A stretch of DNA of 64,000 bases from Laguncularia racemosa (Eukaryota; Streptophyta; Magnoliopsida; Myrtales; Combretaceae): the NCBI GenBank assembly GCA_037954665.1, contig JBBMOL010000038.1, forward strand, positions 744,001 through 808,000, in the 5' to 3' direction. Shown one piece after another: positions 25,861-36,525 of this stretch (positions are counted from its first letter, which is position 1; the number at the start of each line of letters is the position of its first letter). Under the pieces are notes generated by a model. It ran no database searches and was not told the origin of the DNA. It was given only the letters and a program-made list of their open reading frames with translations. The position numbers were made by a program, and so were the translations under genes.

Positions 25861-25872
25861 TGGTATCAGAGC
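25861..25872 (+). promoter_or_regulatory. Primer-binding site, tRNA-iMet type (pararetrovirus copy D)
   Basis: TGGTATCAGAGC, the 12-base complement of the initiator tRNA-Met 3' end used for minus-strand DNA priming by all Caulimoviridae. By convention it marks position 1 of the circular viral genome. The inverted copy E has a one-base variant at 35211-35222. Confidence 0.85.
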
Positions 25873-26154
25873 TAAGGGGGGAGAATATAGTTAGGTTTGA
25901 ATAATTTTATTTTAAGATCTGAACACTAATCTTCCTTAGTGGAAAACTTCAACATCTGTAGTTTTAGTGAGAAGAATACTATGTGTGGGGTGATATAAGC
26001 TTGAGTAGTAGTCAGTACTGATGTGTAAGCCGCGTAAATCCCGTAGAGATAAAGGGTAGCGCAGTGTTTCGGAGTTGAACCTCAAGTGTTTAAAGCTCAT
26101 GTATTCCCGTAGAAATTACTTATGGAGAAGACAAAGTATGTGTTCTAACTTAAA

Positions 26155-29100
26155 ATGAATTTATTTAGCAGAACTATGTCGTCCTCTAGCTCGGTTCCAG
26201 AAGAGGAACTCTAGGGTCTAGATATAAACAATAGAGATGAAATTAGAATAAGAGATTTCAATGAAGCTATAGATAATTGGAAATTTCCAAAATTATCTTA
26301 TGACCAAATTTACTAAATGGCCAAATGGAAAATCTTTGGCAAAAATGACTATGTCATATCCACAGAAGAGAGAGACATACCCGTCTCTGATGGATTGACA
26401 ACAATTGAACTCTTAAACCATAGTTCCATTCACAAATATGGTCAAGAATGGAATTACATGCACATAGGTCTAATCCAGGTAGGAGCTAAACCTCTTACGA
26501 AACTAGGATTAGATACCTCTGTCCTAATGGTCCTTAAGGATGCTAGAGAACTGGAATATGAAAGATCGATCCATGCATCAATTGAAACCAGTCTCAGTAG
26601 TGGTCCTATCCAGTTTGAATGTCATCCAAATGTTACTCTAGGTCTTAGGGATCAAACCATAATGAAATCCCTAGTCCTACAAATTAAGACACACAATTAT
26701 AAAATGATTCAAGGTGCACTACCTATGGCAGTCATCTATCAAATCTATTTCAAATTAATGAAAACAGCTTTCGGATCAAAAGCGTACAAAATTGACAAAA
26801 AAAGGTCAAACACTTCTGATTCAAATAGATCTAGCTAGATCTAATGTGAATATCCCTAGGATAATCAAATGGGATCAAGTAAGCTTGCTTGATCACTGGG
26901 AAATAGAAAACCCTATTCCCCAGAAATCTTTCAATGATGTCGAGCCATCTAATGTTGTTCAACATCCAAATGGTGAGGTAACTCTTCAATTCTCTTGGAG
27001 ATCTTTCGAGAATCCTAGAAGTTCAATGTCCTTAGGATCATCAAGAAGGTCAGTTGATCTGTCCAAGATTGATGAACTAAAAAATGTTCAGGTTAGTGCT
27101 AAAAAGGCTAATCCTACAATTTCCGGTTTAGTTAACAAACCTTCAGGGTTAACTCAACCAATTTATCACAATGACCCAGAATGGGAAGAACCCACTGCTT
27201 CAGAATTAGGAGATTCTGAGCTTAATGTCATAGAAAGACCCTTCGAGCCAGATAGGTTATTTCTAAACAATGATTTCAATTCTTCTAAAAATAAGAAGAA
27301 AAGAGAATGGTATTTTAAAATTTTTGATAAGTTTAAAATACAAATTAAAAATGAATATTATAATTTTATGGAAGAAATTGGTTATCAGATTTTATTCTTC
27401 GATTGGTTAGAAGAATATTACTTGAAACCTAAAGCAATTAATACAGTTAATAAAACTGTACAATAGAGACTAAGTGATGGCAACGTAGTTGAGTCTACTC
27501 ATCTACCACTTAGCAATATCCGATATTCTTACAGAGAAACCGAAATTAAACTAGCTCCCTTTAAAATTGTAGATGAATATGAGGGAACTGGTATTAAGAA
27601 AATAATTGACCAAAACAATTTTACTAATAAAAATCTTCACACAATAGGTCAACAACTTGACAGAATTGAAGATGTAATTAGTGAACCTCAAGTCAATAAC
27701 AATAAAAATGTCAAGGTTGAAAAGAAACCACTTTTCAAACCTTTCGAAATGATCAATCCTAGTAATGAATTTCTTCAGGCAATACAAGATAGGAAGAAAT
27801 CATTAAAAGAAAAAATGAAAATGGAATAAGTGGAATCTTTGAAATTAGATACTCCTAAATTCAGGAATCTAATTATTGAAGACACTCCATCTAAAACAAT
27901 TAATGTTTTAAGTGAAAACAATTATTTTAATCCAGATGATTTATCAAAAGACTTAAGTCTTGATAATTCTAATGATTTAGAAGTCAATAAAATTACTTGG
28001 AAAGAACCTCAAAAATTATATTATCAGCGAACATCACCTCCTGATATTATGTTCGAGGAAAAGCTAAGTAATTATCAAAACAAATATTCTATAAGAACCA
28101 CCTATGAATGGAACATAGATGGAGCCTTAGAACAAATGATTCTTAATGTTCTAAATCAGATGATTATGTTCGCGAATACTAACAGAAGTATTCAGGGCAT
28201 ATTTGATTTTCAAATTGCTGTACTTTTAATTTCTGGATTCACTGGACAATTAAAAGGATGGTGGGATAATTATCTCACTGAAGAACAGTGGATGAATATT
28301 TTAACTTCAGTAAAGAAAAATGAATTTGGATTTAAAATACTTAATGAACAAAATGAACCAATTCAAGATGTTGTTAACACATTAATGTTTTGTATTAGTC
28401 AACATTTCATAGGAGATCCTTCTCACATTCGTGATAAGAACCTGGATCTTCTATCCAATATGAAATGCAAGTCTTTGGACGAATTCCGCCAATACAAAGA
28501 CATATTTCTCCAAAGGGTATTGATGCGAGATGATTGCAATCAACCCTTCTGGAAAGAAAAATTTCTAGCTGGTTTACCAAACCTCATAGGTGAACAGGTT
28601 AGAACCAAAATTCGTGAGGAATTTAATGGAGAAATTCCTTACAACAATTTGTCAAATAGAGAGTTAACGTCTTATGTCTATAAGATAGGAACTCAAATGT
28701 GTAACACAATTCGGTTGCATAAGCAACTAAGAAAAGAAAAAGAAATGAAAAGGTAAAGCCTTGGAGAATTCTGTCAGCAGTATGATCCATCCTTTGTTTT
28801 TGACAATTCTAAATGCACAGATTGTAAAAAGAAAATTAAGAAAAAATCTTCTAAGAAAAAGAAGAAATTTTCTAAAAAATCTCATAAACAATCTGATAAT
28901 GAGAAACCTAAAAGGAATTATTCTAAAAAGAATAAGAAACCTTTTAAGGCAATTAGGTGTTATCTGTGTAGGAAATTTGGCCACACAACTGACAAATGTA
29001 AGATCGGGAAAAAAACTCAATTCTCTCGATCTAGATAAACAACACCAAGAAGAAATCTTCGAAGGATATTCTTCTTCAGAACCTTCTTCGTCAGGAGAAG

Positions 29101-31496
29101 AAGGACTCCAATGTAATGATCTTGAATCATCCTCAGAGGAAGATTCAATCAATGTCCTAACTAAGGAAGAAGAAGAATTTCTCCTTAAGTTAGATTCAAT
29201 GTCAGATTCCCAGAAATTGAGATGGTTGGAAGGAGCCAAACCTACTTCTTCAATTTCTAACAATTTAACTTACAATCTAAATGAAGTCCTTAACCGAGGC
29301 AAATCCAAAGGTCATAAGCCAATAACGCTTAGTGATCTTCAAAGGGAAATCGATTCCCAAAAAGAAAAAAAATCAAAGAATTGAAATTGATGCAACATAA
29401 GTTACAGCAAGAATTCTTTGAATTCAAAATGTCCAGAACGAAATATTCAGATGAAGAAGCTGAATATGGAAGTTCTTCTGAAACCAATGAAGTATCTGGA
29501 AAAAAAGTCAATCCAGAATACTTAATGCAACTAGTAAACGTCACTACTAGGAAATGGGTAATTCCGATTACCATTAAGATAAATGAAGAATTTATCTTAG
29601 AAACTACTGCCCTATTTGATACTGGCGCAGATTTGAATTGCATCAGAGAGGGATTAATTCCCACTAAATATTTTGAAAAAACAACTCAATCTCTGAGCTC
29701 TGCTTCTGGTAACAAATTAAACATTAGTTTCAAGTTACTCAATGCCGAAGTTGTTAAAGATATTGTTTCCTACAATACCAGCTTCATTTTAGTTAAAAAT
29801 TTGAAGCAGAATGTCATCTTAGGAACACCCTTTATCAACTTAATCCAACCTTTCCAGGTTACCAATGATGGGATTGAAACAAATTATCTCTGACAAGTTA
29901 TCTGTTTTAACTTTGTTTCAAAACCTAAAACCAAAATGATAGATATGCTCAAACAGAACTCAGTTTCTGAGTTAAACTGTTTGATTAAAGCCAAGGAGGA
30001 CCAACTATCCTTCTTAAGTGATGATTTGGAGCTTCATAGAATTGAAGACCAAATCAAAAGAAATCCTGCTAAGGAAAGGATTTCAAAATTAGAAAGTGAG
30101 ATCAGAAACACCATCTATTCCACTTTACCCAATGCTTTCTGGGATAGGAAATCCCACTCAGTCAGATTACCTTATGAAGGTAATTTCGATGAGAAAAATA
30201 TACCCACGAAGGCAAGACCTTCACAAATGAACGGTAGTGTTTTACAACATTGCAAGAAAGAAATCAATGACCTGTTAGCTAAAAAGCTTATTTGCAAATC
30301 CAAGTCACCTTGGAGCTGCTCTGCTTTTTACGTTAACAAAAAATGCAGAAATTGAAAGAGGTCTACCAAGACTGGTAATTAATTATAAACTTCTTAACAA
30401 TGTTCTTAAATGGATTAGGTATCCCATATCTAATAAGAAAGATCTGCTTGGTAGAATACATAATGCCAAAGTATTCTCCAAGTTCGATATGAAATCTAGA
30501 TTTTGGCAAATTCAGATTAAGGAATCCGATAAGTACAAAAAGACATTCACTGTCCCTTTTGGACAATATGAATGGAATGTCATGCCTTTTAGATTAAAGA
30601 ATGCACCCTCTGAATTTCAGAGAATAATGAACGAAATCTTTAGTGATTTAGATTTCATAATCGTCTACATCGATGATGTGTTGGGTCTTCTCACCAAACA
30701 TAGATCAACATCTTAGACATGTTAGGGCTTTCATCCAGAAAGTCAGACGCAATGGTTTAGTAGTATCACCTTCTAAGATGTCCCTATTGCAAACTAGAAT
30801 TAGGTTCTTAGGATTTGATATTCATAATGGAACAATTACCCCAATTTAGAGATCCATAAAATTTGCTTCTAAGTTCCTTGATAGAATCTTGGATAAAACC
30901 CAACTCCAGCGATTCTTAGGAAGCTTAAATTATGTAGCAGATTTCTTTAGGAATGTCAATGTTCTATGTAAGCCTTTGCATAATAGGCTTAAGAAAAATC
31001 CACCAGAATGGTCTGACGAACATATAGAAAGTTGTCAGGCAAATCAAGTAAAGGATTAAGGAAATCCCTTGCATCTATTTAGTAAATCCATCCCTACCCA
31101 AGATTGTAGAGACTAATGCATCTGACATATGATTTAGTGGAATCCTCAAACAAAAGTCCATTAATGGCAATGAAAATGTTGTCCAGTATGTGTCTAAACA
31201 CTGGAACCAATGCCAACTTAATTATTTAACAATCAAAAGGAAATTTTGGCTATTTTTTAACAATTTCTAAATTCCAAGGAGATTTGTTAAACCAAAAATT
31301 TCTTTTAAGAATTGACTGCTCTGCAGCCAAAAATGTTTTAGAGAAAGATATTCACAATTTAGCTTCAAAACAGATTTTTGCCAGATGGCAAGCTATTTTA
31401 TCTTGTTTTGATTTTGATATTCAACATATCAAAGAAACATCCAATTTTCTTCCTGATTTCCTTACCCATGAATTCCTGCAGGGAGATGCCTCCTAA
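26155..31496 (+). pseudogene. Pararetrovirus copy D: ORF1 polyprotein, broken
   Basis: Starts at ATG 26155. Order: movement protein (to about 26815), linker, capsid (about 27830-28756), CCHC knuckle (28958-28998), acidic segment, protease with DTGADLNC at 29618, RT with YIDD at 30666-30677, RNase H, and stop at 31494-31496. Breaks include stops at 26212, 26314, 27464, 27826, 28754 and 29891; A-run length changes near 26797 and 29365; the A7 run near 28988-29016; frame changes near 30340 and 30690; and several in RNase H. The first RNase H aspartate is changed to asparagine at about 31115. Despite this, all domains are present and alignable with copy B. Confidence 0.87.
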
Positions 31497-32845
31497 ACAG
31501 GGAAAGGGAAAGGAGAAAGAAGTCCCCCGTAAGGGACTCACAAATGTCCGGTCGTGGCTTGCTGCTACGACTCCAAAACCCAATGCACCTCTGGTGATCA
31601 AAGATCGTGATGAGGAATTAACTGCCTCATCTAAACCAATGACCAGCCAACCCAAAGAGGGAAATGTGAGTTTAAACACTAATGTGGTAATTACGCCTGA
31701 ACTCAATAAGGCTATTACCAATGCTTTAGGTTCAAGGTCTCCTGTAAAAGACCATAATAAGATGATTAAAAAATCATCTACTAATGTTCATGTTACTGAG
31801 GTGGCGTCTTCTTCGAAGGCATTAGTCCCTCAAAATAATTTTCAAAAATGGTATGTGAAAGGAATTTTCAAGTATATCTTCTCTGTAGAGAAAGGGATGC
31901 ATGAAAAGGATCCTTTCGATTTTGCCAGGAAAATATTTCCTGAATTTTTTTTTTTATATTCCATATGATTCTCTAAAAAATATGGATTATTATGAAAAAA
32001 TCTTAGTTGAAACAAGTTCTGTTTCAATTAAGCATTTTCAAAACAATGGAGTAATTTCTTACTCAACTGCCAAAATACACAAGGTCATTAACCTGTGTAA
32101 TTGGCCTGGCAAGCCATATGTAAACCAAAAGCTCGGCTTTAATCCGCTGAGACCTCTAGAACCCCACCTAGCTTCTTATAATTATTTTGATTATAAGCAA
32201 GCTTGGTTTAATGTTTTCCTTCGAATGAATCAGAAAAGGTCACACACATGGTTGATCTTTTTTGATAAATATTCTTCAAAAAATCTGCCCAACCGGTTTG
32301 CACACTGGTGGGATGTGTATGGGGCAATTGAAGAAATTGTCCATGAGAATGCCAGGAAGTGATACCATCTTTTCCTAAAAACTTATGAGCCTGATGGCCA
32401 TGAGTACATGTTCAACAAGACCATGTTATACTATACGCATATAGGTATATCATGGGTAATGACGTGGTTCTTCGGTTACAAACCTGACCGATGCACCGAG
32501 ACACTGGTCCTCTTCAGGAGATTCAAGGTCAAATGGTGGGATGGTTTCAAAATGTGGGATAAGGTAACAGAGTCAGCAATCGACAAATGGCTGACTAAAC
32601 AGAAACACCTTGCCCAAGGTGATGCACAAACCCCATTTCTACATGATCGGGGTTTCCTAATGTCATCTATGGCCAAGACGCAAAATCCGGACGAAATAAA
32701 GCAAGTTCTGGAGACTGCTCTGGCGCAATTGAAGAAGTCTGAAGATGAGATGCAGACTAATGAAGAGACCTCTTCCGCTTCAACATTTGGAGGACTTTAT
32801 AGCAATGAAGACGACTGCTACGGCATCAACTTAGGTAGTCCGTAG
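31486..32845 (+). pseudogene. Pararetrovirus copy D: ORF2, broken
   Basis: The ATG at 31486 overlaps the ORF1 stop by 11 nt, suggesting stop/restart translation of the second protein from the same RNA. Sequence is collinear with copy B ORF2. A T-run near 31943-31953 shifts the frame, and an in-frame TGA at 32360-32362 is shared with copies A and B. The C-terminus ends with an acidic tail (SNEDDCYGINLG). I recognise no domain. Confidence 0.75.
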
Positions 32846-33123
32846 GGTCAAAATGTAAGTATTTTGTTAAACTTGTAACAAGATACATAGAATGAAGTAC
32901 AGTATTAGATACTGTACTATTTTTTGTATTTACCCCGTATTTATATGGAATAATGATTGTATGTATCCCCGACATCTACGGAACAATGTCCCATAGGGTC
33001 ATCCCCAAAGCCGGAATGAACAAACCGTCATCTACGGTTTGAATGACAGGTGGGACTTTTCCACAAAAAAATCCTCTAGGAATTACTCTTGAAACAATTA
33101 TATTCCCGACAAAGTACTGTGCA

Positions 33124-33180
33124 CTACAGTAAAAAGAACCTTTACTGTAGAAACAGTGAAAAAATTAGGTCTATAAAAGA
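33124..33180 (+). promoter_or_regulatory. TATA box preceded by perfect inverted repeat
   Basis: CTACAGTAAA (33124-33133) and TTTACTGTAG (33141-33150) form a perfect 10 bp stem with a 7 nt spacer, 20 nt before CTATAAAAGA at 33171. Copy B keeps the stem (near 17293-17319, minus strand) with a 6 nt spacer. It may be a binding site for a dimeric factor or an RNA hairpin. Confidence 0.6.
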
Positions 33181-33368
33181 AAGAGGCCATCTCGTTCAGA
33201 AGGCATCGATTTTTTTATAGCAACCTAAATCCTCTGAAGACAAACACACTTAACCTTCTTTTCTTCTCCATCTAACCTCTCTTCTCTACCTCCGACCACC
33301 AACCTTCGGTCGATTCTTCCACACACTCCTATCCTCTCTCTCTCCTAAACACTAACAGGTGTCTGTCT

Positions 33369-33415
33369 ACTATGGTTGATGAACCATAGTCCCTAAGTAC
33401 GTAGACATACTTAGG
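33369..33415 (+). promoter_or_regulatory. Two adjacent hairpins in the presumed RNA leader
   Basis: ACTATGGTT/AACCATAGT (9 bp stem, GATG loop, 33369-33390) and CCTAAGTA/TACTTAGG (8 bp stem, 8 nt loop, 33392-33415). Both are present in copies B (near 17025-17077) and E (near 35877-35925). Caulimoviridae leaders are known for strong stems that drive ribosome shunting. Confidence 0.55.
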
Positions 33416-33667
33416 TATATCCTTATCTGTCCTTACTAAATCTTCACTAATCTTCTTCCATCCTTTCTGTCTCTCCATCTCTCTCGTACATACTCCTTTA
33501 CCCCTTTCTTCTTTAATGTATTGTTTGTTTCTATCTGCAAACTAATGTTGTAATGTTCCTTAATTTTAAGGATTAATGAAGTAAATATTTGTTTATTTAC
33601 TTATTTCTTTTAAAGAACGACACCCCACTAGTCTTGGCTCTGCCGCCTGTGGTGGTAACGTTCTTTT

Positions 33668-33805
33668 GCAATTTACTTACTGCAGTTTATATTTCCTCTC
33701 TATGGCTGGTTCAACCGCCTTTAGAGAGATATTTATCTATTACTTACTGCAATTTATATTTCCTCTCCACGGCTGGTTCAACCGCCTTTAGAGAGTTATT
33801 TATCT
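33668..33805 (+). repeat. Two-copy ~68 bp tandem repeat in the intergenic region
   Basis: The block TTACTGCA(G/A)TTTATATTTCC through the AACCGCCTTTAGAGAG stretch occurs twice in copies D and B but once in the inverted fragment at 15690-16138 and in copy E. Confidence 0.75.
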
Positions 33806-33997
33806 ACTGCTTAATTGGTGTTAATAATATTTAAGTATATCGGCTGGAAACAAATCGCTGCGGGCTACTGGCGCTAAGGAAATTCCCCTGGCTGGTATTT
33901 CGTGTGACTTGAAAGACAACGCCACGTACTTAGATATTTTTAATTTTTTCACAATTTATTTACTCTGATTATCTATCTATGGCATATTTGTACTTAG

Positions 33998-36048
33998 GGA
34001 TATCTTAGAAGGTGATACTACTAAACCATTGCGTCTGACTTTCTGAATGATAGCCCTAACATGCCTGAGATGTTGATCTATGTTTGGTGAGAAGACCAAC
34101 ACATCATCGATGTAGACGATTACGAAATCTAAATCACTAAAGATTTCGTTCATTATTCTCTGAAATTTAGAGGGTGCATTCTTTAATCCAAAAGGCATGA
34201 CATTCCATTCATATTGTCCAAAAGGGACAGTGAATGCCGTTTTGTACCTATCGGATTCCTTAATCTGAATTTGCCAAAATCCAGATTTCATATCGAACTT
34301 GGAGAATACTTTGGCATTATGTATTCTACCAAGCAAATCTTTCTTATTAGGTATGGGATACCTAATCCATTTAAGAACATTGTTAAGAGGTTTATAATTA
34401 ATTACCAGTCTTGGTATACCTCTTTCAATTTCTGCATTTTTTTTAACGTAAAAAGTAGAGCAGCTCCAAGGTGACTTAGATTTGCGAGTAAGCTTTTTAG
34501 CTAACAGGTCATTGATTTCTTTCTTGCAATGTTATAAAACACTGTTGTTCATTTGCGAAGGTTTTGCCTTCGTGGGTATATTTTTCTCATCGAAATTACC
34601 TTCATAAGGTAATCTAACTGAGTGAGATTTCCTATCCCAGAAAGCATTGGATAAAGTGGAATAGATGGTGTTTCTGATCTCACTTTCTAATTTCTTCCTT
34701 AGTTAGGACATTGATTGAATCTTCATCTGAGGATGATTTAAGATCATTACATTGGAGTCCTTCTTCTCCTGACGAAGAAGGTTCTGAAGAAGAATATCCT
34801 TCGAAGATTTCGAAGATTTCTTCTAGGTGTTGTTTATCTAGATCGAGAGAATTGAGTTTTTTCCCGATCTTACATTTGTCAGCTGTGTGGCCAAATTTCC
34901 TACGCAGATAACACCTAATTTCCTTAAAAGGTTTAATCTATGTTCCATTCATAGGTGGTTCCTGCAGAATATTGGGAATACCATGGGCTTTTAACACTTG
35001 AGGTTCGACTCCGAAACACTGCGCTACCCTTTATCTCTGCGGGATTTACGCGGCTTACACGTTAGTACTGACTACTACTCAAGCTTATATCACCCCACAC
35101 ACAGTATTCTTCCCACTGAAACTACAGATGTTGAAGTTTTCCACTGAGGAAGATCAGTGTTCAAATCTTAAAATAACATTATTCAAACCTAACTATATTC
35201 TCCCCCCTTGGCTCCGATACCATATGAGACCACAAGATCGACTAGGGGGCACTCTCGGAAGAGTGGTACCAGTTGCTAAGACTAGGGTTTATGGCTACCT
35301 AGCTTAACTAACTAGTCAATAGCCAGTGTTAGAGATGAATAAATTAGAACAGAATAAACATTAAGTACATATATGCCATAGATAGATAATCAGAGTAAAT
35401 AAATTGCGGAAAAATTAAAAATATCTAAGTACGTGGCGTTGTCTTTCAAGTCACACAAAATACCAGCCAGGGGTATTTCCTTAACGCTAGTAGCCCACAA
35501 CGACTTGTTTCCAGCCGATATACTTAAATATTATTAACACCAATTAAAGCAGTAGATAAATAACTCTCTAAAGGCGGTTGAACCAGCCGTGGAGAGGAAA
35601 TATAAACTGCAGTAAGTAAATTGCAAAAGAACTTTACCACCATAGGTGGCAAAGCCAAGACTAGTGGGGTGTCGTTCTTTAAAAGAAATAAGTAAATAAA
35701 CAAATATTTACTTCATTAATCCTTAAAATTAAGGAACATTACAAAATTAGTTTGTAGACAAAAACAAACAATACATTAAAGAAGAAAGGGGTAAAGGAGT
35801 ATGTACGAGAGAGATGGAGAGATAGAAAGGATGGAAGAAGATTGGTGAAGAGTTAGTAAGGACAGATAGGGATATACCTAAATATGTCTGCGTACTTAGG
35901 GCCTATGGTTCATCAACCATAGTAGACAGACACTTGTTAGTGTTTGGGAGAGAGAGAGGATAGGAGTGTGTGGAAGAATCGATCGAAGGTTGGTGGTCGG
36001 AGGTAGAGAAGAGAGGTTAGATGGAGAAGAAAGGAAGGTTAAGTGTGT
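33998..36048 (-). pseudogene. Pararetrovirus copy E, scrambled and deleted
   Basis: Inverted relative to D. From right to left: intergenic region with both hairpins (36048-35290), leader with primer site at 35211-35222, then joined directly to small capsid pieces (34935-34975), the zinc-knuckle/acidic segment (34691-34930) and the end of protease through RT (34690-33998, VIVYIDDVLVFS intact). Movement protein, most capsid, RNase H and ORF2 are missing. The A-run after the knuckle has 6 bases here, against 7 in B, C and D. The border with copy D is at the string TTGTACTTAG|GGATATC. Confidence 0.8.
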
Positions 36049-36077
36049 ATCTATCTATATATATATATATATATATA
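36049..36077. repeat. TA microsatellite at the right border of the pararetrovirus cluster
   Basis: TATC units run into about 11 TA repeats exactly where pararetrovirus similarity stops (viral sequence continues differently in copy B at 17202). The left border of the cluster also lies close to a TA-rich palindrome at 14828-14847. Confidence 0.75.
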
Positions 36078-36525
36078 AAAGAGGAAAACTAGGAAAATTT
36101 TTTAGAGGTTTAATAAAAAGAGGAAGAAAATCCAGGGGAAGGATCGATACCATATACTTTTACTTGAGGTTGCTGTGCTTAGAAGAGGTAGTTGAACGGT
36201 TTATATATTCTTTAATAAGTGGTGAGATGTAACCAAGCCACTTTTGCTTTGTTTGACTTTCTTCATAACTTGGAAAGGATTTCTTAAATGGTAAGGGTAA
36301 TAGTTTAACTTATATAGATTAATTTGTAAACTCTGATTTTTGTATGTTAGGTACACATACAATCATGGTAGGTTTAAGTGGTAGGCATTAATGAATCACT
36401 AAGATTGAATTAAATAGAGGATGTTACTTGTGATTTAAAGTTTAACAATGAGTACAATTGATGAGAGTAGATCTATTTTATCCTTATTTTGTTTGCTCAA
36501 CCAAACAGTTAAGTGTAAGGAAATT
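36078..36525 (+). mobile_element. 3' internal end of Athila-like element with purine tract
   Basis: Non-coding. Ends with TTTGCTCAACCAAACAGTTAAGTGTAAGGAAATT directly before the LTR start; plant Athila/Tat elements end with a similar phrase (TTAAGTGTGGGGGAATT), the polypurine tract for plus-strand priming. Here the G-run has decayed. It may be the continuation of the internal region that stops at 14870. Confidence 0.55.

Larger units (their letters stand above)
25766..26154 (+). promoter_or_regulatory. Pararetrovirus copy D: leader with primer site
   Basis: Non-coding leader upstream of ORF1, also found inverted at 34976-35320. It holds a perfect hairpin (25817-25834) and the primer-binding site. 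Matching sequence also ends near 16340 in copy B, without the primer site. Confidence 0.8.
32846..33997 (+). promoter_or_regulatory. Pararetrovirus copy D: intergenic region and promoter
   Basis: About 1.15 kb without coding sequence, upstream of the leader in the circular genome. It holds a CTATAAAAGA TATA box (33171-33180), perfect inverted repeats before it, two hairpins at 33369-33415, and a doubled unit of about 68 bp (33668-33805). By analogy with the 35S-type promoters of Caulimoviridae it should start the pregenomic RNA near 33200; this is inference. Confidence 0.7.
14871..36048. mobile_element. Endogenous pararetrovirus cluster (Caulimoviridae, Florendovirus-like)
   Basis: About 21 kb of rearranged copies of one plant DNA-pararetrovirus. 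From the two longest copies the unit is: leader with tRNA-Met primer site, ORF1 (movement protein, capsid with zinc knuckle, protease, RT, RNase H), ORF2 overlapping the end of ORF1, then a roughly 1.15 kb intergenic region with a TATA box. One polyprotein plus a second ORF of unknown function is the Florendovirus plan; Petuvirus is the main alternative but has a single ORF. No integrase or LTRs are present, as expected for viral DNA captured by end joining. Order: A(+), B(-), C(+), D(+), E(-). All copies carry stops and frameshifts. Confidence 0.85.
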
